DNA of 61,468 nucleotides, taken from assembly GCA_024229935.1 (NCBI GenBank), contig JAAERX010000141.1, positions 1-61,468 of the forward strand, read 5' to 3'. A program made the translations under genes and the position numbers. This document shows, piece by piece, positions 27,331 through 35,137 of the stretch (the first letter of the stretch is position 1; each line of letters starts with the position of its first letter). This stretch comes from Gammaproteobacteria bacterium. Lineage in GTDB: Bacteria > Pseudomonadota > Gammaproteobacteria > Steroidobacterales > GCA-2729495. The notes below the pieces were generated by a model. It ran no database searches and was not told the DNA's origin. It worked only from the letters and a program-made list of their open reading frames with translations.

Positions 27331-27921
27331 TTAACCCGTAAAGCTGACATTAGGTACACTGCGTTTTTTATCAGCCTCAATCTCAAGGAATTCAGCCGGG
27401 TTAAAACTAAACCAGCCGGCAACTATATTGCCCGGGAAGACTTCGCGTGAATTATTGTAACTCAGGACTGAATCGTTGAAGCCTTGTCGGGCGAAGGCCA
27501 CTTTATTTTCTGTGCTGGCCAGCTCTTCTTGAAAGTTAAGCATATTTTCACTGGCTTTCAGGTCTGGGTATGCTTCTACCAGTGCGAATAATTTACCGAG
27601 ACTACCGGTTAGAGTTGTTTCTGCTGCAGTAAGCGCTTTGATGGCCTCAGCATTTGATGGGTCAGCAGCAGCATTTTGCAGACCGTTTAATGCCATATTA
27701 CGTGCATTGATAACGGCCTCGAGCGTACCGCGTTCATGCTCCATATAACCCTTAACAGATTCAACCAGATTTGGAATCAGGTCATAGCGTCGTGTGAGTT
27801 GGACATCGATTTGGGCAAATGCGTTTTTTACCCGGTTGCGACGATTGACTAGGTTGTTGTACAGACCAACACCATAGAAGAGCAGGCCACCCAGTATTAC
27901 CAGAACTATTGTCGTACCCAT
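27331..27921 (-). CDS. lemA: LemA family protein
   Basis: A 196-residue membrane-anchored helical protein. One N-terminal helix is followed by the LemA signature YNNLVNRRNRVKNAFAQI and DVQLTRRYDLIPNLVE, then ASENMLNFQEELASTENKVA and the C-terminal PGNIVAGWF. The function is not settled; members occur beside M48 proteases, as here, and are thought to assist envelope protein turnover. Its promoter should lie in 27922-28054. Confidence 0.93.
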   Translation of the reverse strand: MGTTIVLVILGGLLFYGVGLYNNLVNRRNRVKNAFAQIDVQLTRRYDLIPNLVESVKGYMEHERGTLEAVINARNMALNGLQNAAADPSNAEAIKALTAAETTLTGSLGKLFALVEAYPDLKASENMLNFQEELASTENKVAFARQGFNDSVLSYNNSREVFPGNIVAGWFSFNPAEFLEIEADKKRSVPNVSFTG

Positions 27922-28054
27922 TATTAATGCCCCTATTTTTTAATGAGTGAATGTAATAGTGAATTAATAGGAAAGTTGCATTGCCCTTATACGCTTTATG
28001 TTTGTTGCCTTTTGAATAAGGGTGCATTGTTCATGCTGAGATATTTTCAGGGTT

Positions 28055-28417
28055 TTAAGGAGTGATATCACTATAAAACTCGTGGCTATGCTCTGGGAGC
28101 AGATGTGGAAAAAGTTTGGCTGCTCTTGAGCTGTCCAGGCCCAGTGAAAAGGCTATACGATCGTCTACATTTTCCCATTGCTCAATAATAATGAATTGGG
28201 TGCCCTTTGGGCCTTCGGCCTCAGCATGTGCAGCCAGTTCTTTTGCACTACGGACCTTTTTTACTGCTGCCAGCATGGTCCCAGGCAGTGCTTTGAGTAT
28301 TTGTCTGCCATGAAAGCCCTTAGCCTTAGCGTATTCGGGTTCTAATTCGCTGTAGAAGCTAGCGACCTCAGTTTCACTATCGGGTTTGGCAATAACAGTA
28401 GCTATATAGGTTTCCAT
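28055..28417 (-). CDS. Antibiotic biosynthesis monooxygenase (ABM) domain protein
   Basis: A 120-residue ferredoxin-like-fold protein. The pattern YIATVIAKPDSETEVASFY, HGRQILKAL and FIIIEQWENVDDRIAF matches small ABM monooxygenases such as YgiN-type quinol oxidases. No catalytic residues can be assigned with confidence in this fold. GGGAG lies about 10 nt before the ATG. It is upstream of lemA on the same strand with a 133-bp gap, so probably a separate unit. Confidence 0.75.
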   Translation of the reverse strand: METYIATVIAKPDSETEVASFYSELEPEYAKAKGFHGRQILKALPGTMLAAVKKVRSAKELAAHAEAEGPKGTQFIIIEQWENVDDRIAFSLGLDSSRAAKLFPHLLPEHSHEFYSDITP

Positions 28418-28700
28418 CTAAATAAATCTCCCAATTATTAATTTAAGGGAATTACATTATTTCTCCAGCATGGATGCAGTATGGCTGAAGTGCAAGAGCG
28501 CCCACTAAAAAATATAAGTTTGTAAAACAGAATTTTATTTCAGAAATTATTGACTGGAAAGGTATTTCTTGTTTTTGTTTTTGCTAAACGATTGATTTAA
28601 ATAATTTTTTAGTGTGCTAATATTTAGCGCTGTAACTAATTTGACTCTGGTTGGTGGTTGTCCTGAGCCAGAGAATAACCCTTTATACTTGTTTATAAGC

Positions 28701-28883
28701 TTATGGTGTCGGGTATGCTAAAGCCGCCTGTGGCGTAATAAAATCATTGGACTCAATTGGGTTATATACTGTGAGGCTATCCATCATTGAGGCACCGCCA
28801 AGCACTTGTTGCAGTTGGCTAGGTATTTTTGTCCTCTTTGTAACCATATGTATATTCAAAAGGCCTGCAGTTTTCTGCTGCAT
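28701..28883 (-). CDS. 60-residue small protein with strong ribosome site
   Basis: The ATG at 28881-28883 has a clean AGGAG 9 nt upstream (28893-28897 on the plus strand). The protein has no hydrophobic segment and contains a double-glycine-like segment (LQQVLGGASMMDS) followed by an uncharged-to-acidic tail ending in AALAYPTP. I recognise no family. A double-Gly leader, as in exported peptides, is one reading, but no C39 peptidase or maturation enzyme is nearby. The frame extends to 29066, overlapping the divergent gene, and that longer form is unlikely. The flanks (28418-28700 and 28884-29032) hold nothing else I can support. Confidence 0.45.
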   Translation of the reverse strand: MQQKTAGLLNIHMVTKRTKIPSQLQQVLGGASMMDSLTVYNPIESNDFITPQAALAYPTP

Positions 28884-29032
28884 ATGAATTGACTCCTGAC
28901 CCGGAATTGCCGACTGTGACTTAGTTCTCGGTCTTGGCTTAAGTCTCTGTATTAAGTTGCATAGGAAGTATTGCTGTACTGTGCCCTGGTCATTCTTCAC
29001 CCATTGAATGAATGTGCTCAGGGTAAAGGAAT

Positions 29033-29659
29033 ATGAATATTGTGGTACTAAATTACATACCGACACAGATTGTCGCCGGACTGAAAGCTAGTGTATTGAT
29101 GTTAATAGCATCCTCTCTACTGAGTTATGACGGTGGTGGCAACATCAGCATAGGCAGCAGTCAGAGTTCTGAGCCTGTGGTGGTTGACTGTCCGCTTTTT
29201 TATCTCAAGAAGCGTTTGCCTGTAGATAATACTGGAGAGTTGGTGCAGGTTGATGTGCATGATTTGTTATCAGTTCAGTTTAGTACATATCTATATATGC
29301 ACGTTCAGGCATTGGTAAGTGCCCCTGATATAAATTTAACTGGTGGACACACCCAGAGTTTGGGTGATGTTCCTGATATATCAGTTAATCATGATGGCGC
29401 AAAGGTTTTATTTTCTATGCGCTACCCGGTTGACTCAATGGTCACTGAGGCCGGTCCATTGTATGGTTTTTGGGTCTATGATTATGGCAATAATATGCAC
29501 CGAAATATTGTTATAGCTGAGCTGGACACTGTCTTTCATCGCTATGATATATCGGGGGTATACCCTAACTGGTTGCCTGTAGCAGAGTTAGGTCTGATTG
29601 CTGAATGGCTTAGCCTTGGTGCCCAGTATTACAATGCCCCATTCTCTTCGGTATCCTGA
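29033..29659 (+). CDS. N-terminal part of a PD40/HzsA-like beta-propeller protein, apparently truncated
   Basis: The first 40 residues are hydrophobic and probably direct export. The segments DCPLFYLKKRLPVDNTG and DISVNHDGAKVLFSMR resemble the opening of large periplasmic beta-propeller proteins of the hydrazine-synthase-alpha-like/PD40 type, which usually run to several hundred residues. Here the frame ends after 208 residues in sequence that no longer follows the expected pattern, and a different gene starts 2 bp later. It could be a truncated gene or a shortened functional variant. Confidence 0.5.
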   Translation: MNIVVLNYIPTQIVAGLKASVLMLIASSLLSYDGGGNISIGSSQSSEPVVVDCPLFYLKKRLPVDNTGELVQVDVHDLLSVQFSTYLYMHVQALVSAPDINLTGGHTQSLGDVPDISVNHDGAKVLFSMRYPVDSMVTEAGPLYGFWVYDYGNNMHRNIVIAELDTVFHRYDISGVYPNWLPVAELGLIAEWLSLGAQYYNAPFSSVS

Positions 29660-29661
29660 CT

Positions 29662-30402
29662 ATGAAATTTCTCTGGTTAACAGTTAGTCTTTTTTTTATT
29701 TTTGCTCATGCTGTTGCTGATGATATAGACAATATTCAGTACGTGGTGGTTGCTGATCCTTATATTGAAATGCATACGGGCCCGGGTAAGGGTTATCCGA
29801 TAACCCATGTGGTTGAACGTGATCAAGAAATTGGCGTCATGAAGCGTCGTACTGACTGGTATAAGGTTCGTTCATCCCGTGGTAAGGAAGGCTGGGTGAG
29901 TACAGAACAGCTGAAACTGACCCTGCAGCCCTCGGGTCTGCCTGTAGATATTCCTGCTCCATCACTGGAAGAATACCGTACTCACCGCTGGGAGGTTGGT
30001 GTGCTAGGTGGTGATTTTGATGATTCCACATCATTAACTGCATACAGCAGTTATACCTTCTCACGTCATTTGTCTATTGAGGCTGATATTACCCAGATTT
30101 TTGGAAATTCCTCGGATGGCTGGGTTGTTGCGGCGAATCTGACACATACGTTTGTGCCACAGTGGCGTGCATCACCTTTTTTCTTATTGGGAACGGGAAT
30201 AATCCATGTTGAGTCTAAGTCGACTCTGGCTGAGCCAGATGATAGTACAGAACAGGTGGCTATAGTGGGTGCAGGAATCAAGGCATATATATCAGAACGA
30301 TTTTTATTACGTGCGGAATACAAGAACTATATGGTGTTCAGTAGCAAGAATGACAATGAGGATGTAAACGAATGGAAAGCAGGATTCGCAGTATTTTTCT
30401 AA
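29662..30402 (+). CDS. Exported SH3-domain protein with outer-membrane beta-barrel-like C-terminus
   Basis: A signal peptide (cleavage near AVADD) is followed by a bacterial SH3 domain at about residues 25-90 (IEMHTGPGKGYPI, DWYKVRSSRGKEGWVS). A beta-rich C-terminal portion has alternating aromatic residues and ends in GFAVFF with a terminal Phe, typical of barrel insertion signals. It may anchor peptidoglycan-linked structures to the outer membrane. The next gene starts 31 bp before its stop, so translation is probably coupled. Confidence 0.75.
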   Translation: MKFLWLTVSLFFIFAHAVADDIDNIQYVVVADPYIEMHTGPGKGYPITHVVERDQEIGVMKRRTDWYKVRSSRGKEGWVSTEQLKLTLQPSGLPVDIPAPSLEEYRTHRWEVGVLGGDFDDSTSLTAYSSYTFSRHLSIEADITQIFGNSSDGWVVAANLTHTFVPQWRASPFFLLGTGIIHVESKSTLAEPDDSTEQVAIVGAGIKAYISERFLLRAEYKNYMVFSSKNDNEDVNEWKAGFAVFF

Positions 30403-31025
30403 CAATGGTGCGGTTTTCGTGCTGCATATTGATGGTTATCAGCGGTACTGTTGCGGCTCAGGAGGCAGATGCACCGCCGCAGGTGATTGAGTCTCAGGTT
30501 GAGCGCCGGGATTTGAATGTGGGCGCTATTGATACCGAGGATTTTGAGCTAACCGGTTTTGTTGGTCTCATGAGTGTAGAAGATTTTGAGTCCTCAGCTG
30601 TTTATGGTGCTCGACTGGCCTATCACATCAGTCCCGCTTTCTTCGCTGAAGGATCGTATGGCACAACGGATGTAGGTTCTGATGCATTTGAACGGCAGAC
30701 CCCCGGTGCAAATACACTGAGTGACCGAACGCTGAATTATTATGATTTGTCACTTGGCTGGAACGTATTACAGGGTGAATCATTCGTGGGGTCAACTCGT
30801 GCCTGGAATAGTGTTTTCTATGTCATTGCAGGGGTTGGCAGCACAGATTTTGCAGGTGATGATCAGTTTACAGCCAACTTTGGTTTTGGCTTTAAGTTTT
30901 TACCAACAGATTCTTTCTCGGTGCGCTTTGATGTACGTGATTATATGTTTGATCTTGATGTGACAGGTACTGATAAGACGACCCATAACATGCAGATGAC
31001 ACTCAATCTTGGTTGGTTTTTCTAA
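30372..31025 (+). CDS. Outer membrane beta-barrel protein
   Basis: A 217-residue exported protein (signal peptide to about TVAAQE). Alternating hydrophobic strands (YGARLAYHISPAFFAEGSYG, NFGFGFKFL) end in LNLGWFF with a terminal Phe, as expected for an eight-stranded barrel. It is similar in character to the preceding SH3 protein and may be a partner. I recall a family of such barrels shared by myxobacteria and gammaproteobacteria near AgmX-like genes, which fits the TonB-like gene later in this region; that link is memory, not shown here. Confidence 0.7.
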   Translation: MESRIRSIFLTMVRFSCCILMVISGTVAAQEADAPPQVIESQVERRDLNVGAIDTEDFELTGFVGLMSVEDFESSAVYGARLAYHISPAFFAEGSYGTTDVGSDAFERQTPGANTLSDRTLNYYDLSLGWNVLQGESFVGSTRAWNSVFYVIAGVGSTDFAGDDQFTANFGFGFKFLPTDSFSVRFDVRDYMFDLDVTGTDKTTHNMQMTLNLGWFF

Positions 31026-31036
31026 GGACCGGGTCA

Positions 31037-31264
31037 ATGATTTTAGAATGGTATTTAATTCCGGTGTTATTGTTGCTGTTTTTTTCAGTAGCTATAGCTA
31101 AACAGCAGGGGCTTGCTTGCGCACCTGATTCTTTTCTGCCAGGTGCTATTGGTAATGTAGAGGAAGATTGCTCAGCAGTTAATGGTTTTCTCTCTGTTCA
31201 TGGTTATGAGTCCGGTAATGAACATGATGATCAGGGTCAGAATATGACATTAATACGGGAGTAG
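31037..31264 (+). CDS. Small exported or membrane-anchored protein with two cysteines
   Basis: Seventy-five residues: a hydrophobic N-terminus (YLIPVLLLLFFSVAIA), then a polar acidic part with two Cys about 18 residues apart (LACAPD and EDCSAV), which could form a periplasmic disulfide. No family recognised. The ATG at 31037 is preferred to an upstream in-frame GTG at 31013 because it clears the previous gene. It is 2 bp before the DUF4266 lipoprotein ATG. Confidence 0.5.
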   Translation: MILEWYLIPVLLLLFFSVAIAKQQGLACAPDSFLPGAIGNVEEDCSAVNGFLSVHGYESGNEHDDQGQNMTLIRE

Positions 31265-31266
31265 TG

Positions 31267-31494
31267 ATGAGCAAGTTAATAAATACTCTGCTTATATCAG
31301 GCCTGTTTTTTACTTCGGCGTGCAGCAATATTGAGCCTTGGGTAAAGCCCTATGAGCGAGATAATCTTGCTGATGAGGTTATGAAATTTGATCGGAACCC
31401 GGTATCAAATGCCTATATGAACCGTGTTTATGAAGCACGTGAGGGTGCACGTGGTGCTTCTGGTGGCTCAGGGGCTGGTTGCGGCTGTAACTAG
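31267..31494 (+). CDS. DUF4266 small lipoprotein with Gly/Cys C-terminus
   Basis: A 75-residue lipoprotein: lipobox FTSACS with the acylated Cys near residue 19. The conserved core is EPWVKPYERDNLAD and KFDRNPVSNAYMNRVYEARE, and the tail is GARGASGGSGAGCGCN. The strictly terminal GCGCN is the family hallmark and suggests a metal, disulfide or modified-residue function. Its neighbours (DUF3570, ApbE, TlpA-like) point to an extracytoplasmic redox role. The ATG at 31267 is chosen over a GTG one codon earlier. Confidence 0.82.
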   Translation: MSKLINTLLISGLFFTSACSNIEPWVKPYERDNLADEVMKFDRNPVSNAYMNRVYEAREGARGASGGSGAGCGCN

Positions 31495-31506
31495 TATGTT
31501 TACCTC

Positions 31507-32652
31507 ATGAATAAACAAATGCATATCAATATCTTCATGCTTATTGCCCTGCTATTTGCAGGCTTGCCTGCCTTTGCCCAGGTATTGCCGGAGGATCGTT
31601 TTGATCTGCTCTATCATTCCTATGATGGTGATGATGTAGAGATTACAGGCCCTTCTATTCTATTTCGTAAAAAAGCAACTCAGGATATATCGTTGTATGC
31701 CAATTACTACATTGACAAAATAAGCAGTGCATCAATTGATGTACGTAGTTACGCCAGTAAATACAGTGAAAGGCGTGAAGAGATAACTGTGGGTGGTGAC
31801 ATATTAGTAGATGAAACTATTCTGAGTGCCGGCTTTGTTGATAGTGACGAGGATGATTTTGATGCCCAGACAGCCTATTTTGGTGTAAAGCAGGAAATAT
31901 TTGGAGGCCTGACTACCATCAATATGGGGTATTCACGTGGCTGGGACGATGTTTATGAAATGGCAGGTGGCATAGCAGAGTACCAGGGTGATGTTGACAG
32001 ACATGCTTACCGGGTCGGTTTATCACAGATCATGACTAAGAACCTTATTATAAACTTTGATTATGAGGCAAGAACTGATGAAGGTTTCCTACGAAACCCT
32101 TATCGAAAATACCGTTATGAACTTGGTGGTGGTTTTGATTGGGCCAAGGAAAAGTATCCTGATACGCGTACCAGTTCAGCCTTTGCTGTTGGGGGGCGGT
32201 ACTTTATTGAAGACCACAAGGATTCTGTGGTCTATGGTAATGCACGTTATTATGATGATACGTGGGGCATAAATGCTTTTGATATTACGGCCGGCTATAC
32301 ATTGTCAATTGTAGATCAGTGGCTGCTTGATTTCAGTTATCGTTATTATGACCAGTCTAAAGCTGATTTTTACAGCGACCTGTTTGCCAGTATAGATGCA
32401 CAAAACTTTATGAGTCGTAATAAAGAGCTTAGTACTTTCAGTAATCACACTATTCGTGGTTCTGTAAGTTATGACCTGAATGCCTCAGCTTATGATCTGT
32501 TTTCACGTGGCACTATTAATTTTGATCTTAGTTATATCTATTTTGATTATGACGATTTTCGTAATGTGCCGGCGGGTGGTGCTACCGGGCAGGAGCCATT
32601 ATTTGATTTTGGTGCTGTTGTCGGCCAGGTTTACCTTTCATTCTGGTTCTAA
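31507..32652 (+). CDS. DUF3570 outer membrane beta-barrel protein
   Basis: A 381-residue exported barrel (signal peptide to about AFAQ) with many alternating beta strands and the C-terminal YLSFWF ending in Phe. Opening features RFDLLYHSYDGDDVEITGPS and LYANYYIDKISSASIDV match DUF3570 as I know it. Members co-occur with DUF4266 lipoproteins, as here (12 bp gap). Function unknown; a porin or an outer-membrane partner for the lipoprotein is plausible. Confidence 0.82.
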   Translation: MNKQMHINIFMLIALLFAGLPAFAQVLPEDRFDLLYHSYDGDDVEITGPSILFRKKATQDISLYANYYIDKISSASIDVRSYASKYSERREEITVGGDILVDETILSAGFVDSDEDDFDAQTAYFGVKQEIFGGLTTINMGYSRGWDDVYEMAGGIAEYQGDVDRHAYRVGLSQIMTKNLIINFDYEARTDEGFLRNPYRKYRYELGGGFDWAKEKYPDTRTSSAFAVGGRYFIEDHKDSVVYGNARYYDDTWGINAFDITAGYTLSIVDQWLLDFSYRYYDQSKADFYSDLFASIDAQNFMSRNKELSTFSNHTIRGSVSYDLNASAYDLFSRGTINFDLSYIYFDYDDFRNVPAGGATGQEPLFDFGAVVGQVYLSFWF

Positions 32653-32737
32653 ATGCCCCATATGGTCTGATAGTGTGGTTCAGAATCAATTGCTCTTGTT
32701 GAGGCATTATCAAGTAGGTTTACGTTAGAATCTAACC

Positions 32738-33721
32738 ATGCTTCAGCTAAATTATTTCCGATTTTTTGTCATTTTGTTGGTGTTTTTCTCGAAACCAGCT
32801 TCTGCAGAATGGTTTTCCCTTGAAGGTGCAAAGATGGGTACCCGTGTTGAGGTGCAATTCTGGCTAGATGAGAATAAACCAGAATTTGCAGCAGAGTTAT
32901 TAGCAGCTTCAATGGCAGAATTTGATCGTATTGAAGCGTTGATGAGCACCTACATAGGCTCATCTGAAATATCACGGGTCAATAATGATGCGGCTATAGA
33001 GCCTCAGAAGATTACGGCTGAACTTTTTGGCTTGCTTCAAGAGGCGCTGGAATTATCTGTTGCAACAGATGGGGCCTTTGATATTAGCTATGACAGTGTT
33101 GGTTATCTTTATGATTTCCGTAAAAGACAGCGACCAGGTCCGATGGATATTGCTGAACTGCTCCCCTTTGTAAACTACCAGAACGTCATACTGAATGAGT
33201 CAGAACAGACTGTTAGTTTTACTCAACCAGGAATGCGTATAAATCTGGGCGGTATAGCTAAAGGTTATTCGGTTGAACAAGTAATAAAATTACTGGTGGG
33301 CGCTGGAATAAAATATGGGTTAGCTACAGCCGGTGGTGATACCCGTATTTTGGGTGACCGGCGAGATAAGCCCTGGATTGTTGGGATTCGAGACCCTGAT
33401 GATGAAAAGGCAATTTTTACGCGACTTGCATTGAGTAATGAGGCAGTTTCCACATCGGGTGACTACGAACGATTTTTTATAGAAGAGGGTAAACGTTATC
33501 ACCATATTCTTAGCCCAGCTAATGGTAAACCAGTAGAGGGTGTGCGGAGCGTAACAATTATTGGCCCAAATGCCACAATGACTGATGGGCTGTCGACCAG
33601 CGTATTTGTAATGGGGCCGGAGGCCGGTATAGCGTTAATTGATACGTTCTCTGATTATGAGGCCATCATTATTGTCAGTGATGGTTCATGGTTTTATTCA
33701 GCTGGGCTCGCTTCTGAATAG
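32738..33721 (+). CDS. apbE: FAD:protein FMN transferase
   Basis: Transfers FMN from FAD to a Thr of periplasmic target proteins. It is a 327-residue exported form (signal peptide to about SASAEW; lipobox absent). Family motifs are INLGGIAKGYSVE, ATAGGDTRILG, HHILSPANGKP and MTDGLSTSVFVMGP. Which protein in this window it flavinylates is not evident. It ends the DUF4266-DUF3570 group and is followed by a 366-bp non-coding stretch carrying a riboswitch-like leader. Confidence 0.9.
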   Translation: MLQLNYFRFFVILLVFFSKPASAEWFSLEGAKMGTRVEVQFWLDENKPEFAAELLAASMAEFDRIEALMSTYIGSSEISRVNNDAAIEPQKITAELFGLLQEALELSVATDGAFDISYDSVGYLYDFRKRQRPGPMDIAELLPFVNYQNVILNESEQTVSFTQPGMRINLGGIAKGYSVEQVIKLLVGAGIKYGLATAGGDTRILGDRRDKPWIVGIRDPDDEKAIFTRLALSNEAVSTSGDYERFFIEEGKRYHHILSPANGKPVEGVRSVTIIGPNATMTDGLSTSVFVMGPEAGIALIDTFSDYEAIIIVSDGSWFYSAGLASE

Positions 33722-33873
33722 CGCGCTTCAGATAGGCCACGTATTATCCTGATTGCCATCTAATAGACCCACAAGTTGTTGATTGTTAATGATAATTGCC
33801 GGATTTGCTTAAGTGAATCGTGACTCCCATCACATGATTATGGGTTAATCCCTGTAACGATACATCTGGAGAT

Positions 33874-33883
33874 GCTACGTAGC
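33874..33883. promoter_or_regulatory. 10-bp perfect palindrome GCTACGTAGC
   Basis: A perfect palindrome in the 366-bp gap before the TlpA-like gene, about 30 bp upstream of the riboswitch-like core. It could be a regulator site or chance; no matching second copy was found nearby. Confidence 0.3.
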
Positions 33884-33904
33884 GGACGTTGCAGGTATTT
33901 CCAT

Positions 33905-34070
33905 AATGTGCAGACAAGGGCAAACTCGTCGTAAGGCAGGGATGCAAGGTCGTCGGTTCATGAATTCTTTAAAGCATATAAAGGTTTCAAGGAAATAGGA
34001 TTTACTATTTTACGGGCTGTGTATTTGCATAAGTCCCTTAAGTAAGTTTCTGGGTAGATCGGGTTTTATA
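33905..34070 (+). promoter_or_regulatory. Candidate cyclic di-GMP-I (GEMM-I) riboswitch
   Basis: The leader of the TlpA-like gene contains GGGCAAAC (33918-33925). A short stem (CTCGTC with GGCAGG) closed by a GNRA loop GTAA (33931-33934) follows, and then GGGATGCAAGG (33939-33949). This order reproduces the GEMM-I core (GGCAAACC, GNRA hairpin, GGGACGCAAAGC). Farther on, GGGTAGATCGGGTT (34052-34065) resembles the 3-prime side of the aptamer. The second helix would be unusually long, and I could not draw a convincing closing helix, so this is a candidate only. It would control the thioredoxin-TPR-ExbBD-TonB operon. Confidence 0.45.
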
Positions 34071-34087
34071 AGGAATGTATAGACAGA

Positions 34088-34591
34088 ATGAACAGGTTTA
34101 ATAAAAAATATTTAATATTTTTTACAGGGTTATTTCTCACAATAAATGTTGTTAATTCAGCACCAATTGTTGGTCAAGGAGCCCCTGATTTTGTATTACC
34201 CAGTTTGGCGGATGGGAATCTTCGGTTAAGCGAATATCGTAGTGAGGTTGTTGTCCTGACCTTTTGGGCATCTTGGTGTGCGCGCTGTAATCAGGCCTTG
34301 CCCCTCTACAAATCTCTCTTTAATCAGTATAAGAATTCGGGGTTGCAGATATTAACTGTAGCGATAGAAGGCGATGTTGATATTTCTGAACAGCTTGCTG
34401 ATGGTTTTAATTTGGAATTTCCAATATTACTTGACAGTAATTATCAGGTAAGTCGGCTGTATGACCTTGGTAAAATGCCAATGACAGTTGTGATTGACCG
34501 AGAGGGTGTGGTTGTATTTATTGATAGTGGCTTTCGGGGTGATAGCGTTAAACGTATAGCTGCTGAAGTGTCTGGACTTATGGAAGAATAA
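34088..34591 (+). CDS. TlpA-like exported thioredoxin
   Basis: A periplasmic thiol-disulfide protein of 167 residues with signal peptide (to about VVNSAP) and a thioredoxin fold: FWASWCARCNQALP holds the CxxC pair (Cys-Ala-Arg-Cys), and KMPMTVVIDREG carries the cis-Pro. It probably reduces or assembles Cys-containing partners; the DUF4266 lipoprotein with its GCGCN tail is the nearest candidate. First gene after the riboswitch-like leader and 3 bp before the next gene. Confidence 0.85.
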   Translation: MNRFNKKYLIFFTGLFLTINVVNSAPIVGQGAPDFVLPSLADGNLRLSEYRSEVVVLTFWASWCARCNQALPLYKSLFNQYKNSGLQILTVAIEGDVDISEQLADGFNLEFPILLDSNYQVSRLYDLGKMPMTVVIDREGVVVFIDSGFRGDSVKRIAAEVSGLMEE

Positions 34592-34594
34592 ATT

Positions 34595-35131
34595 ATGGGT
34601 GTTTGGGATTTAAAAAGGTTTTTGTTTCTTGGCATTGTGGTTTTGCTGGCCGTATATAGCCTGGCTGTGGGCGCAGAAAATGATTTTCAGACGCTGGATC
34701 AGGAAACACAGGAACTTAAGAGTGCTGTACTTGAGCTAAATCGTGATTTATCCATGCTGGAAGAAGAATTGCTGTATCCCGCAAATACTCAGGTTGCAGT
34801 CTTTGTTTCCATGGATGTTGGTGAATATTTTGCTCTCGACTCAGTAGAAATTACTTTAGACGGAAAGAATGTCAGCAACTATCTCTATACCGAGCGTGAG
34901 GTAAATGCATTGCATCGTGGTGGTGTGCACAAAATATTTATAGGAAATCTGAAAGTCGGTGAACATGAGCTTGTAGCAATTTTTACGGGTATTGGTCCTC
35001 ATGATCGTGATTACCGTCGTGGCGCATCATTGACTTTTTCCAAAAATATTGGTGCCAAGTATGTTGAATTAATGATTTCAGATCGCGAGCAAAATTTGCA
35101 GCCCGAATTTATTGTACGTGAGTGGGAGTAG
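34595..35131 (+). CDS. Exported coiled-coil protein of unknown function
   Basis: A 178-residue protein with an N-terminal signal or anchor (FLFLGIVVLLAVYSLAVGA), a coiled coil at about 30-60 (LDQETQELKSAVLELNRDL) and a beta-rich domain to the C-terminus (VAVFVSMDVGEYFALDSVEI). Probably periplasmic. Family not recognised. It begins a tight run ending with the TonB-like gene, so it is presumably an assembly or adaptor part of that system. Confidence 0.65.
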   Translation: MGVWDLKRFLFLGIVVLLAVYSLAVGAENDFQTLDQETQELKSAVLELNRDLSMLEEELLYPANTQVAVFVSMDVGEYFALDSVEITLDGKNVSNYLYTEREVNALHRGGVHKIFIGNLKVGEHELVAIFTGIGPHDRDYRRGASLTFSKNIGAKYVELMISDREQNLQPEFIVREWE

Positions 35132-35137
35132 TACATA

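Noticed and set aside
28884-29066. N-terminal extension of the 60-residue protein to 121 residues
   Set aside because: It would overlap the divergent gene, has no ribosome site and its sequence is not protein-like; the internal ATG at 28883 has a good site.
31267-31494. DUF4266 lipoprotein as a RiPP precursor
   Set aside because: The Gly/Cys tail looks modifiable, but it has a lipobox and no maturase gene lies beside it; the radical SAM gene at 43647 belongs with arsM.
33945-33975. tRNA-like TTCATGAATTC segment
   Set aside because: No acceptor or anticodon stem could be drawn; the sequence fits better as part of the riboswitch-like leader.
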